From NCBI RefSeq assembly GCF_003351405.1, contig NZ_CP031240.1:1550001-1614000 (forward strand): DNA of 64,000 nucleotides, given 5' to 3'. The translations under genes and the position numbers were made by a program. Shown here piece after piece: positions 8,518 through 17,863 of the stretch; position 1 is the stretch's first letter; each line of letters starts with the position of its first letter. The notes under the pieces are model-generated. The model saw only the letters and a program-made list of their open reading frames with translations, ran no database searches and was not told the DNA's origin. This DNA comes from Haemophilus haemolyticus. GTDB taxonomy: Bacteria > Pseudomonadota > Gammaproteobacteria > Enterobacterales > Pasteurellaceae.

Positions 8518-8958
8518 ATGATCATTGAAAATCAAAAAGATGCTGAATTTTCTTCTGCTTTCAAGCCTTCTCAACCCGCTCAAGCGAGCCGTTTTAAACG
8601 CTGGCTTGCGAGTATGATTAATGGGCTTGTTCTTTGGGTGATGGTTGGTCTCGGTTTTGCATTGGGGGATTTTGCCGGTGTAGTGGGGACGATTGTATAT
8701 GCTGGTTTTCAGTTATATTTCATGAAAACTTATGGTCAAACTATGGCAAAACGCTGGTTAGGCTTGCGTGTATTTAATTATCATACCAATCAGCCTGTTG
8801 AATTTGGTAAATACATCGGCCGTGAGATTATTGATATTTTGTTAGCATGGACGAGTTTCTTATTGATTATTAGCGGTATTGTTGCACTTGTGCGCGATGA
8901 TCGCCGTTCTTTAACGGATTTAGTGGCTGGCACAATTGTGTTAAAAGACGAAAAATAA
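8518..8958 (+). CDS. RDD-family integral membrane protein
   Basis: The start at 8518 (146 residues, MIIENQKDAEF) has AGGG at 8507-8510 as Shine-Dalgarno; the frame extends 10 codons further upstream but over the prfA hairpin. RDD domains are small membrane modules named for Arg-Asp-Asp; here ASRFKRWLASMINGL opens the domain, two to three hydrophobic helices follow, and VRDDRRSLTDLVAGTIVL closes it. Function is unknown in most bacteria. It overlaps prmC by one base (TAATG), indicating translational coupling between prfA and prmC. Confidence 0.85.
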   Translation: MIIENQKDAEFSSAFKPSQPAQASRFKRWLASMINGLVLWVMVGLGFALGDFAGVVGTIVYAGFQLYFMKTYGQTMAKRWLGLRVFNYHTNQPVEFGKYIGREIIDILLAWTSFLLIISGIVALVRDDRRSLTDLVAGTIVLKDEK

Positions 8959-9836
8959 TGAATTATAAAGAATGGCTGGCACAAGCGATTGCTGATTTGG
9001 CACAAAAAAATCCCACTGAAAATAGTAAAATTGATGCACTTGTGCTTCTTCAACACGCAACGGACAAATCGCGTACGCAAATCCTTGCTTTTGATGATAC
9101 CGAGATTGATGAAAAAGTGCGGTTAAAATTGACCGCACTTTTAGATCGTCGTCTAAAAGGCGAACCTATCGCTTATATTCTTGGTGAAAAAGAATTTTGG
9201 TCGTTGCCATTAAATGTCTCAAAAAGCACTTTGATTCCAAGACCAGACACGGAAATTTTAGTGGAAAAGGCATTACAAATTGCTTTAGACAAATTACAAG
9301 AAAATCCACCGCACTTTCGTATTCTTGATCTCGGTACTGGCACAGGTGCTATCGCGTTAGCATTAGCATCGGAGCTTTCCTCTATTTGTCAAAAACGACA
9401 AATTTCATTAGAAATAATTGGTGTTGATCTTATGCCCGATGTTGTGGCCTTAGCCCAATCCAATGCAGAAAGAAATAAGCTAAATGTACAATTTTTGCAG
9501 AGCCGTTGGTTTGAAAATATAACAGGACAGTTTGATCTTATCGTCAGCAACCCGCCTTATATTGATGAATGGGATGAACATTTACGTCAAGGCGATGTGC
9601 GTTTTGAACCTCTTTCTGCATTAGTTGCCAATGATGCGGGTTATGCTGATTTACGTCATATTATTGAATCAGCGCCAAGTTATTTGAATTCTAATGGCGC
9701 ATTATTGCTTGAACACGGATGGCAACAAGGCGAAAAAGTGCGGTCAATTTTCCTAGAAAATCATTGGGAAATGGTTGAAACCGTGCGTGATTATGGCGAC
9801 AATGAGCGCGTCACTTTAGGTTTTTGGAAGAAGTAA
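8958..9836 (+). CDS. prmC: Release factor glutamine methyltransferase PrmC (HemK)
   Basis: PrmC methylates the glutamine of the GGQ motif in RF1 and RF2 using S-adenosylmethionine. The 292-residue protein has an N-terminal helical domain, the SAM-binding motif LDLGTGTGAIAL, and the substrate-binding NPPY at residues 198-201 (SNPPYIDEW). The coding sequence contains several uptake signal cores, among them an inverted pair at 9113-9143 translated as part of EKVRLKLTALLDRRL, so DNA uptake sequence dictates protein sequence there. Downstream it overlaps the SirB1-like gene by one base. Confidence 0.95.
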   Translation: MNYKEWLAQAIADLAQKNPTENSKIDALVLLQHATDKSRTQILAFDDTEIDEKVRLKLTALLDRRLKGEPIAYILGEKEFWSLPLNVSKSTLIPRPDTEILVEKALQIALDKLQENPPHFRILDLGTGTGAIALALASELSSICQKRQISLEIIGVDLMPDVVALAQSNAERNKLNVQFLQSRWFENITGQFDLIVSNPPYIDEWDEHLRQGDVRFEPLSALVANDAGYADLRHIIESAPSYLNSNGALLLEHGWQQGEKVRSIFLENHWEMVETVRDYGDNERVTLGFWKK

Positions 9837-10639
9837 TGAAATATTATCGACGTGCGTTATACGATCAATTTGTGCATTTTTATAATACTATCTCAGATGA
9901 TGGATCATCAGAAGCGCAAATTCGGGGAAAAATTGGCGGGCTTGTACGTCGAGCACGTAAAGAAATTTCGCCAGATTGGCCGAAAGAAGAGCAAATTCAT
10001 CAGTTATTACAGCTATTTTATGGTGATTGGGGCTTTCATTGTGATTCAGAAGAGTATTTCTATGCACGCAATTTATATTTGCCTTATGTGTTGGAGCATC
10101 GCAAAGGAATGCCAGTGACGCTTGGGGCAATTGTACTTTATTTAGCCGAGGTATTGGATTTGCCGATTTACCCGGTAAATTTCCCAACACAGCTCATTTT
10201 ACGTGCAGAAGTAAGAGATGAAGTGGCTTTTATTGATCCTTGGGATGGCACTTATATATCGCAAGAAAAATTACAGCAACTTTATGAAGGGGCATTTGGT
10301 TTTGGTGTGCAAATTCAACCTGAAGAACTTGATAGAGCCGATCTTTCTTTACTTTATTCTCGTTTTGAGCAATTGGCGAAGAATGCGCTCATCCGCGAAG
10401 AACATAACGACATGGCATACCGTTATATTGAGAATTTACTGATTGGCAATGATGAAGATCCTTATCACATCCGTGATCGCGGTTTAGTTTTAGCTCAGAT
10501 GGGTGCCTATCCTTCAGCATTGAAAGATTTAGAATTTTTTGTGGAACGTTGTCCGGAAGACCCAACTGCGGCTTTAATCCGAACTCAACTTTTAGAACTT
10601 AAGGGCGAGATTGATAAAGATTCTTTTGCCCTCCATTGA
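9836..10639 (+). CDS. SirB1/YchA family protein with transglutaminase-like and TPR segments
   Basis: From the ATG at 9836, overlapping the prmC stop as TAATG, the product has 267 residues. The N-terminal and middle part (HCDSEEYFYARNLYLPYVLEHRKGMPVTLGAIVLYLAEVL, FPTQLILRAEV, AFIDPWDGTYIS) matches the SirB1 transglutaminase-like domain, and the C-terminus (DMAYRYIENLLIGNDEDPYHIRDRGLVLAQMGAYPSALKDLEFFVERCPEDP) reads as a TPR pair. In enterobacteria the same gene stands between prmC and kdsA, as here. Biochemical role is not established. Confidence 0.88.
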   Translation: MKYYRRALYDQFVHFYNTISDDGSSEAQIRGKIGGLVRRARKEISPDWPKEEQIHQLLQLFYGDWGFHCDSEEYFYARNLYLPYVLEHRKGMPVTLGAIVLYLAEVLDLPIYPVNFPTQLILRAEVRDEVAFIDPWDGTYISQEKLQQLYEGAFGFGVQIQPEELDRADLSLLYSRFEQLAKNALIREEHNDMAYRYIENLLIGNDEDPYHIRDRGLVLAQMGAYPSALKDLEFFVERCPEDPTAALIRTQLLELKGEIDKDSFALH

Positions 10640-10644
10640 TTTAA

Positions 10645-11508
<864 letters not shown>

Positions 11509-11522
11509 GAAAATATTTAAGC

Positions 11523-11551
11523 AAAAGTGCGGTTAATTTTGACCGCACTTT
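11523..11551 (+). terminator. Uptake-signal inverted pair terminating kdsA
   Basis: AAAGTGCGGT and ACCGCACTTT form a 10-bp stem around an 8-nt loop, directly after kdsA. The expected T-tract is cut short by the left end of the IS remnant at 11551. Confidence 0.75.
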
Positions 11552-11595
11552 GATCTGCACCCCAAAACCTGGACACCTATTTTGAGGTGCAGATT

Positions 11596-11970
11596 ATGTC
11601 CTACTCTTATCAATTTCGTTTGAAAATTATCAAACTCGTTACCGAACAGGATTATGGTATCCGTGAGGTGGCTAAACTTCACCAAATTTCCCATGCTCTC
11701 GTCATTTATTAGCTAAAAGCATTTCGGGAAAGAGGGCTTGATGGCGTAAAATCGCCTTATACAAACCTTCAAACACCGAAAATAGTGAAGCCAAAGATGA
11801 AAAAGAAAGACATTGAAATTCCAGAAACCACAGACTTTTCCCCTAAAACGTTTAAAAAGCTGCAGCGAGAACTTGCCTTAGCTCGTGCGGAGATTGCTTA
11901 CCTAAAGGAGTTGGAGGCGCTCGACCGTCAAAAACAACGACAGAAAAAAGAAAAATTATTGAAAGATTGA
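11596..11970 (+). pseudogene. IS3-family orfA (helix-turn-helix protein) with in-frame TAG
   Basis: Reading from ATG 11596 gives MSYSYQFRLKIIKLVTEQDY and GIREVAKLHQISHALVIY, a typical N-terminal helix-turn-helix of IS3/IS150 transposase OrfA, then TAG at 11710-11712 where relatives usually have Trp, then LKAFRERGLDGVKS and a coiled C-terminal tail (RELALARAEIAYLKELEAL) ending at 11970. One nonsense change has therefore inactivated it; only a 61-residue downstream frame from 11785 remains open. Confidence 0.85.
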
Positions 11971-12131
11971 AGCCAGACCATGCGTTAAATGATTTACTTC
12001 ATGTGGCTAAAATGCCTCGCTCAAGCTTTTTTGAAAGTTTTTTTGCAATATTAAAATCAGAGTGCTTTTATTCTCGGACTTATCATTCAATTGCTGAATT
12101 ACAGACTGAAATCGAAGAATATTTAAGTTAA
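11967..12131 (+). pseudogene. IS3-family orfB transposase, N- and C-terminal ends fused by deletion
   Basis: The frame LKPDHALNDLLHVAKMPRSSF is the start of an IS150-like transposase; it passes without frame change into FESFFAILKSECFYSRTYHS and IAELQTEIEEYLS, the segment after the last catalytic Glu. The central DDE integrase core is gone, leaving about 55 codons. The junction lies in a T-rich stretch near 12032-12044, which suggests deletion between short repeats. No active transposase can be made. Confidence 0.82.
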
Positions 12132-12200
12132 CTAACCTGTCCAACTTTTTTTGGGGCAGATCGCTTTTTCCGCTAATTTTTACTTTATCCAACAGCGCTG

Positions 12201-12206
12201 TATAAT
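12201..12206 (+). promoter_or_regulatory. -10 element of the recombinase-family gene
   Basis: A perfect TATAAT 40 bp upstream of the preferred ATG (12246), outside the IS right end. The -35 about 17 bp upstream (TTTTAC, 12178-12183) is weak. Confidence 0.5.
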
Positions 12207-12245
12207 GTCACGCATTTGAATATAAACGATATGAGGCGGAAGCTC

Positions 12246-14201
12246 ATGATTAAAATCGATACCTTACCTCAATTTTTGCGTAACAAAGTGGCGGAAAACG
12301 ATGCCTTTGGTCTCGTAGAGGGCTTGTGCCAATCATTACGTAGCAGCCCCACAGAAAAAATTGCTCCGACCTTGCATTTGTTTAAGTTTATCTTAAAGAA
12401 CGATAAAGAATTAGGCTATTCTGTTTCGAAATTATTATGTGGTTGGTTATGTAGTTTACGCCTTTACCCCTTGTTTATTAGTAGCGGTATCCTTACACGT
12501 GGCGGTTTTGGACAGGAGATGAAAACGCGTATTTATGAGCGTTTTAACCCCTCTTTTAAAGATATTAATGATTTACGTGATATTTTTTATTTATTATTTA
12601 GTGATAAAAATGATGCATGCTGGATTGATGCCGTTCCTTTAAAAACGTGGCGAGGCGTATTTGGCGTCTTAACCCGTTGTACAGAACAAAAAGATCGTGA
12701 GCGTTTAAAAAATCATATTGAAAGTGAAGGGCTATTTGCCATTGAGATGCTTTCAATTTGGATTGCTGCTGAAGATATGGATCCTGAGCTGATGCGAATG
12801 GAGCCTTCTCTGTTGAATGCAGATTCCCCTTTTGTGGCATTGCACCATGAAGTGGTGAATTGGTTACAGGCGCACCGCCAATCAACCGTTTTTGATGATA
12901 GCCATTTACAGGTAATGTTTAGCCAATGTAAAAAATTGGTTGAGCGTTTGCAAAAACGTGGAGCAGTGGTGGGCTCTTCTTTAAATACGGCTTATTTATT
13001 GGAGCGTCTTTCTCAGACCTTAGAACGATTAGAAATCTTGATGGCGATTTTTGTTTCAAATCGCTATTTACCACGCCGAATATTATTATTAACTGGCTGT
13101 TTTGCCCGCACAGCAGCAGAAAAACATAGCATTACCCGATTATGGAAACAAAGCTCTAGATTAATTTCACGTAGCATTACCCAAAATGCGGGCGATCACG
13201 GCGAGCATTACATTACTCGAGATAAAAAAGAGTATTGGGCAATGTTTTATTCTGCGGCAGGTGGTGGTGTATTAATTGCACTGATGGCGCTATTTAAAAT
13301 CTATCTAGGTAGCATTATTGATGACAAAGTCTGGAAAGGGGTTGCCGAAGGCTTAAATTACGGCTTAGGTTTTATGGTGATCTTTATGTTGCATTTTACG
13401 GTAGCGACGAAACAGCCTGCCATGACTGCAGCCCGTTTTGCTGAGGCTGTTGAGAAAACGCCTCAAGGTAAAAGCGTCAATATGAAATTAGCTCAATTAT
13501 TAGTGGATGTATTTCGCTCTCAAAGTATTGCGGTGCTAGGTAATGTCCTCATTGCGATGGGCTTAGCCGCATTGATTGCGTTTGGTTACCAATATAAAAC
13601 AGGTGAGCCATTGATGAATGCTGATCAAATTGCTTATCAGTTGCATAGCATTGATCCTTTTGCGGGAACCTTATGGTTTGCAGCCATTGCGGGGGTGTGG
13701 TTATTCTGCTCAGGGATTATTTCGGGTTATTTTGATAACCGCAGCAATTATTTGAATATGCGTATGCGTTTAACCCAACATCCGTTATTGAAAAAATTAA
13801 TGTCTGAGAAATCTCGCGTTAAATTTGCTAATTATATGCATGAGAATTATGGCTCGCTTATCGGTAACCTTTGCTTTGGTATGTTGCTTGGGATTACCGG
13901 TGTGGTAGGTTACTTAACGCACCTTCCGTTAGATATTCGTCATGTGGCATTTTCATCTGCGAATGTAGGCTATATTGCAGTGAGCGGACAATTCACCTAT
14001 TTATTGCTTTTACAATGCATTGGTTTTGTATTGTTGATTGGTTTAGTGAATTTAGTTGTCAGTTTTTCATTAACGCTTTGGGTTGCACTGCGTTCTTTGA
14101 ATGCGGAAATTGAGAGCTGGTGGCCAATTTGGTATGAAGTTTGTCAAATTGTGAAAAAACGTCCATTAAGTTTATTTCTTCCTGTTCAATTAGATAAATA
14201 A
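12246..14201 (+). CDS. 'Site-specific recombinase' (Gcr-type) family membrane protein
   Basis: The ATG at 12246 has AGGCGGAAG (12234-12242) upstream, giving 651 residues; TTG 12216 and ATG 12231 are further in-frame options. The first half is soluble and helical. After residue about 320 come several hydrophobic segments (VLIALMALFKIYLGSII, GLNYGLGFMVIFMLHF, AVLGNVLIAMGLAALIAFGY, LWFAAIAGVWLFCSGIISGY, LLLLQCIGFVLLIGLVNLVV). The pattern matches the family named site-specific recombinase after neisserial Gcr, but no serine- or tyrosine-recombinase active site is visible and the membrane segments make a DNA recombinase role doubtful. It is bounded by two IS remnants and carries no uptake signal core that I could find. 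Confidence 0.75.
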   Translation: MIKIDTLPQFLRNKVAENDAFGLVEGLCQSLRSSPTEKIAPTLHLFKFILKNDKELGYSVSKLLCGWLCSLRLYPLFISSGILTRGGFGQEMKTRIYERFNPSFKDINDLRDIFYLLFSDKNDACWIDAVPLKTWRGVFGVLTRCTEQKDRERLKNHIESEGLFAIEMLSIWIAAEDMDPELMRMEPSLLNADSPFVALHHEVVNWLQAHRQSTVFDDSHLQVMFSQCKKLVERLQKRGAVVGSSLNTAYLLERLSQTLERLEILMAIFVSNRYLPRRILLLTGCFARTAAEKHSITRLWKQSSRLISRSITQNAGDHGEHYITRDKKEYWAMFYSAAGGGVLIALMALFKIYLGSIIDDKVWKGVAEGLNYGLGFMVIFMLHFTVATKQPAMTAARFAEAVEKTPQGKSVNMKLAQLLVDVFRSQSIAVLGNVLIAMGLAALIAFGYQYKTGEPLMNADQIAYQLHSIDPFAGTLWFAAIAGVWLFCSGIISGYFDNRSNYLNMRMRLTQHPLLKKLMSEKSRVKFANYMHENYGSLIGNLCFGMLLGITGVVGYLTHLPLDIRHVAFSSANVGYIAVSGQFTYLLLLQCIGFVLLIGLVNLVVSFSLTLWVALRSLNAEIESWWPIWYEVCQIVKKRPLSLFLPVQLDK

Positions 14202-14211
14202 TCGGCTTAAG

Positions 14212-14392
14212 TGATCTGCTCCCCACTCTCGGACTTATTACTCAATCGCTGAATTGCAGGCTGAAATTGAAGAATATTTAGTGTATTACAACCAAAAACG
14301 AATTAAACTTGCTTTCAAAGGATTGAGCCCAGTGCAATACCGAGCTTAATATTTAAGTTAACTAACCTGTCCAACTTTTGGGGGGCAGATCA
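14212..14392 (+). mobile_element. IS3-family remnant, right copy (181 bp)
   Basis: Ends TGATCTGCTCCCC and GGGGGGCAGATCA are inverted repeats with TG and CA termini. Inside, one frame reads SRTYYSIAELQAEIEEYLVY followed by YNQKRIKLAFKGLSPVQYRA and a stop, the C-terminus of an IS3-family OrfB. All of orfA and most of orfB are missing. The same last block occurs in the left copy, so both derive from one IS. The outer right flank CTT (14393-14395) matches the outer left flank of the left copy. Confidence 0.85.
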
Positions 14393-14412
14393 CTTTGTAT
14401 ATAAAAGTAGAA

Positions 14413-15363
14413 ATGATGAATATCGTCTTTTTAGATAGTACGGCTATCCCTAAACATATCTCTATTCCTCGTCCAAGTTTTGCGCATACTTGGATTGAAT
14501 ATGAGCATACATCTTCTGCCGAAACGATTGAACGAGCGAAAGATGCTGATATTGTTATTACGAGCAAAGTCATTTTTGATCGAGAAACGTTAAAACAATT
14601 ACCTAAGTTAAAGTTGATTGCAATTACTGCAACCGGTACCAATAATGTTGATCTTGTGGCTGCAAAAGAAATGGGCATCGCCGTGCGTAATGTGACAGGT
14701 TATTCCAGCACAACCGTACCAGAACACGTAATCGGTCTGATTTTTTCTTTAAAACATAGTTTGGCAGGTTGGTTACGCGATCAAACGGAAGCAAAATGGG
14801 TGGAAAGTAAACAATTTTGTTATTTTAATTACCCAATTACAGATGTGCGCGGTTCGACGTTGGGCGTATTTGGTAAAGGTTGCTTAGGGACAGAAGTGGG
14901 ACGTTTGGCTAATGCCGTGGGAATGAAGGTGCTTTATGCAGAACATAAAGACGCCACTGTTTGCCGTGAAGGTTATACACCCTTTGAGGAAGTATTAAAA
15001 CAAGCGGATATTGTGACGTTGCATTGCCCATTAACTGAAACAACAAAGAATTTAATTAATGCAGAAACTTTATCCAAAATGAAAAAAGGTGCATTTTTGA
15101 TTAATACAGGACGTGGGCCTTTGATTAATGAACTTGCCTTAGTTGATGCGTTAAAAACGGGGCATTTAGGCGGAGCAGCTTTGGATGTAATGATAAAAGA
15201 GCCGCCAGAAAAAGATAATCCGTTAATGTTAGCTGCAAAAACTATGCCTAATTTAATTATCACCCCACATATTGCTTGGGCGAGCGATAGTGCAGTGACC
15301 ACATTAGTTGGCAAAGTAATGCAAAACATCGAAGAATTTGTACAACAATTCAATCAAAAATAA
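14413..15363 (+). CDS. D-isomer 2-hydroxyacid dehydrogenase
   Basis: The 316-residue NAD(P)-dependent dehydrogenase has the family layout: N-terminal catalytic part (ITATGTNNVDL, VRNVTGYSSTTVPEHVIGLIFSL), Rossmann motif as GVFGKGCLGTEVGRLA, the Arg of LINTGRGPLIN, the Glu segment ALDVMIKEPPEKDNP and the catalytic His in ITPHIAW. Relatives act as hydroxypyruvate, glycerate or lactate dehydrogenases; the substrate is not decidable here. ATGs at 14413 and 14416 are equally possible and lack a good Shine-Dalgarno. The IS remnant ends only 20 bp upstream, so its native promoter is displaced. It overlaps lolC by one base. Confidence 0.9.
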   Translation: MMNIVFLDSTAIPKHISIPRPSFAHTWIEYEHTSSAETIERAKDADIVITSKVIFDRETLKQLPKLKLIAITATGTNNVDLVAAKEMGIAVRNVTGYSSTTVPEHVIGLIFSLKHSLAGWLRDQTEAKWVESKQFCYFNYPITDVRGSTLGVFGKGCLGTEVGRLANAVGMKVLYAEHKDATVCREGYTPFEEVLKQADIVTLHCPLTETTKNLINAETLSKMKKGAFLINTGRGPLINELALVDALKTGHLGGAALDVMIKEPPEKDNPLMLAAKTMPNLIITPHIAWASDSAVTTLVGKVMQNIEEFVQQFNQK

Positions 15364-16544
15364 TGAATTTTCCTATTTCTCTTTATATTGCGCTACGTTA
15401 TTGGCGTGCGAAAAGTGCGGATCGTTTTGGGCGATTAGTGACTAATCTTGCAAGCCTGGGGATTGTGCTAGGTGTGATGGCATTGATCATCGTGCTTTCT
15501 GTGATGAATGGATTAGAAGGTTATCAAAAACAACAGGTGCTATCTTCCATTCCTCACGCGATTGTGAGTGAAGAACAGCCTATTTCTACAGAAAAAACAT
15601 TAGAAAATTTACCGTACTTTGTCCAAAAAGCGGTGCCGATCAATACAACAAATGTGATTTACCAAACGACAAAAGGCGTAAGTGCAGGACAAATCATTGG
15701 TATTCAATCATTTTCTGATGATCCTTTGGTTGATTCTTTTGATCAGGCTAAATTTAATGAAATTTTGCCTAGTGGGGAATTTAAACTGGTAATTGGCGAT
15801 CAACTGGCGCAAAAATTGGGCGTGAATGTTGGAGATAAAATCCGTTTGATGATTACGGAAAATAGCCAATATACACCATTCGGTCGCGTGCCAATGCAGC
15901 GTTTATTTACGGTTAGCGATATTTATTATGACTATGGCGAAGCATCGGGTTATGAAGCCTTTGCTAATATTACAGATATTGGTCGCTTAATGCGTATTCA
16001 ACCTCAGCAAGCGCAGGGCTATCGTTTATTTCTGAATGATCCGTTCCAAATTACAGAACTCCCACAACATTTCCCAACACAAAAAATCACGGATTGGCGC
16101 GTACAAAAAGGTGAGTTTTTCCAAGCGGTGAGAATGGAAAAAAATATGATGGGATTGCTGATTAGTTTGATCATTGTCGTGGCGATTTCTAATATTGTCA
16201 CCTCTTTAAGTTTAATGGTGGTGGATAAACAAGGTGAAATTGCGATCTTGCAAACTCAGGGCTTAACAAAATCCCAAGTGCGTTCAGTGTTTATTTATCA
16301 AGGATTACTGGTGGGATTTGTTGGCACATTGCTCGGTGGTATTTTAGGTGTTTTAGTCACCTTGAACTTAACGGAGATTGTAAGTGCGGTAAATCCACAA
16401 GGTGTTTTTTTACCGACAGAATTGTCTTTTATTCAAATGATTTTTGTCATTGGATTTTCCTTGTTGCTTTCTTTACTTTCTACTCTTTACCCTGCGTATC
16501 GAGCTGCGAAAGTAGAACCTGCCGCAGCCTTGCGATACGAATAA
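15363..16544 (+). CDS. lolC: Lipoprotein-releasing ABC transporter permease LolC
   Basis: LolC is a subunit of LolCDE, which extracts outer-membrane lipoproteins from the inner membrane and hands them to LolA. The 393-residue protein has the family topology: one N-terminal helix (LASLGIVLGVMALIIVLSVMNGLEGY), a large periplasmic domain, then three C-terminal helices (LLISLIIVVAISNIVTSLSLMVV, IYQGLLVGFVGTLLGGILGVLVTL, FIQMIFVIGFSLLLSLLSTLYPAYRAAK). Distinguishing LolC from LolE rests on position upstream of lolD and is moderately sure. The bio genes separate it from lolD and lolE. Confidence 0.88.
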   Translation: MNFPISLYIALRYWRAKSADRFGRLVTNLASLGIVLGVMALIIVLSVMNGLEGYQKQQVLSSIPHAIVSEEQPISTEKTLENLPYFVQKAVPINTTNVIYQTTKGVSAGQIIGIQSFSDDPLVDSFDQAKFNEILPSGEFKLVIGDQLAQKLGVNVGDKIRLMITENSQYTPFGRVPMQRLFTVSDIYYDYGEASGYEAFANITDIGRLMRIQPQQAQGYRLFLNDPFQITELPQHFPTQKITDWRVQKGEFFQAVRMEKNMMGLLISLIIVVAISNIVTSLSLMVVDKQGEIAILQTQGLTKSQVRSVFIYQGLLVGFVGTLLGGILGVLVTLNLTEIVSAVNPQGVFLPTELSFIQMIFVIGFSLLLSLLSTLYPAYRAAKVEPAAALRYE

Positions 16545-16562
16545 GTTTTTAATGGTAAATGA

Positions 16563-17855
16563 ATGATGGATGAACAATCACTTTTAGCTTTTGATACACA
16601 ACATATTTGGCATCCTTATTCTTCAGTTTCTTCTGATATGCCGATTTATGCGGTAGAACGTACAGATGGCGTGATAATAATCTTAAAAGATGGTCGTCGT
16701 TTGATTGATGGTATGTCTTCTTGGTGGGCGGCATTGCATGGTTATAATCACCCTCGTTTAAATGCAGCGGCACAGAATCAGTTGGCAAAAATGAGCCATA
16801 TTATGTTTGGCGGTTTTACCCATGAACCCGCGGTGGAATTAGCTCAACTATTGGTACAAATTTTGCCAAATGGATTAGATAAGATCTTTTTTGCTGATAG
16901 TGGTTCTGTTGCTGTAGAAGTGGCGATGAAAATGGCTATTCAATATCAGCACGCTCAAGGGGAAGTAAAACGGCAAAAATTCGCTACCATCCGTTCTGGT
17001 TACCATGGCGATACTTGGAATGCGATGTCAGTGTGTGATCCAACCACAGGGATGCATCATTTATTTCATCATAGTCTGCCCGTACAATATTTTCTTCCTC
17101 AACCCAATATTCCATTTAATGAATCTTGGAATGATGGTGTGATTGAACCTTTAGCTGATTTACTTAAGAAAAAAGGTAGCGAAATCGCCGCACTTATTTT
17201 AGAGCCTGTTGTGCAAGGTGCGGGTGGTATGTATTTTTATTCGCCAACTTATTTAGTGAAAGCGCAAGCGCTTTGTAAACAATATGGTGTATTGCTAATT
17301 TTTGATGAAATTGCCACAGGTTTTGGCCGCACCGGGAAATTATTTGCAGCCGAGCATGCTGGGATTTCGCCAGATATTATGTGTATTGGTAAAGCCTTAA
17401 CAGGTGGTTATTTGACTTTATCGGCAACCATTACGACCACTGAAATTGCACAAACTATTTGTCGCGGTGAGGCTAAATGCTTTATGCACGGCCCCACTTT
17501 TATGGCAAATCCATTGGCTTGTGCGATAGCGGCAGAATCTATCCGTTTATTATTGGAAAGTCCTTGGCAGAAAAATATTAAGAGAATTGAATCTTCCTTG
17601 AAACAACAGCTTTCGCTTTTAGCTGAAAAAGATTATGTCAAAGAAGTTCGTGTATTAGGGGCGATTGGGGTGGTTGAAATGAAAAGTGCGGTAAATATGA
17701 AAACTTTAGTCCCACGTTTTGTGGAACAAGGTGTTTGGATTCGACCTTTCGGAAAATTGGTTTATGTGATGCCACCATTTGTGATTAAAGATGATGAACT
17801 TCAGAAATTAACAGAAGGCATGATTCTGGCTTTAACTCAGGAATATGAACATTAG
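16563..17855 (+). CDS. bioA: Adenosylmethionine-8-amino-7-oxononanoate aminotransferase
   Basis: BioA converts KAPA to DAPA in biotin synthesis with SAM as amino donor. The 430-residue class III aminotransferase shows [74 protein letters not shown] and the PLP lysine Lys277 in [16 protein letters not shown]. Two ATGs (16563, 16566) are adjacent. It starts 18 bp after lolC and opens the bio run A-F-G-C-D. No BirA-type operator was found upstream, so it seems to be transcribed from the promoter serving the hydroxyacid dehydrogenase and lolC. Confidence 0.96.
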   Translation: MMDEQSLLAFDTQHIWHPYSSVSSDMPIYAVERTDGVIIILKDGRRLIDGMSSWWAALHGYNHPRLNAAAQNQLAKMSHIMFGGFTHEPAVELAQLLVQILPNGLDKIFFADSGSVAVEVAMKMAIQYQHAQGEVKRQKFATIRSGYHGDTWNAMSVCDPTTGMHHLFHHSLPVQYFLPQPNIPFNESWNDGVIEPLADLLKKKGSEIAALILEPVVQGAGGMYFYSPTYLVKAQALCKQYGVLLIFDEIATGFGRTGKLFAAEHAGISPDIMCIGKALTGGYLTLSATITTTEIAQTICRGEAKCFMHGPTFMANPLACAIAAESIRLLLESPWQKNIKRIESSLKQQLSLLAEKDYVKEVRVLGAIGVVEMKSAVNMKTLVPRFVEQGVWIRPFGKLVYVMPPFVIKDDELQKLTEGMILALTQEYEH

Positions 17856-17863
17856 GATAAAAA

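Larger units (their letters stand above)
11551..12163 (+). mobile_element. Internally deleted IS3-family element, left copy
   Basis: Left end TGATCTGCACCCCAAAACC and right end TTTTTTTGGGGCAGATCG are imperfect inverted repeats, and the TG terminus fits the IS3 family. The 613-bp element keeps orfA (with a stop) and the two ends of orfB, against about 1.2-1.5 kb for intact relatives. CTT occurs on both sides (11548-11550 and 12164-12166), which may be a 3-bp target duplication. It begins exactly at the kdsA terminator. A second, smaller copy with the same ends lies at 14212-14392. Confidence 0.85.

Noticed and set aside
11710..11712. TAG in IS orfA as a recoded codon (pyrrolysine or readthrough)
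   Set aside because: The element is otherwise wrecked and the site is Trp in relatives, so a simple nonsense mutation explains it.
11551..14392. Prophage or integrative element because of a 'recombinase' gene
   Set aside because: No phage genes, attachment-site repeats or tRNA target were seen; IS remnants explain the boundaries.
16545..16562. BirA operator upstream of bioA
   Set aside because: The 18-bp gap and the end of lolC show no TTGTAAAC/GTTTACAA-type palindrome; the TTGTAAAC seen near 17274 is inside bioA coding sequence without a partner.
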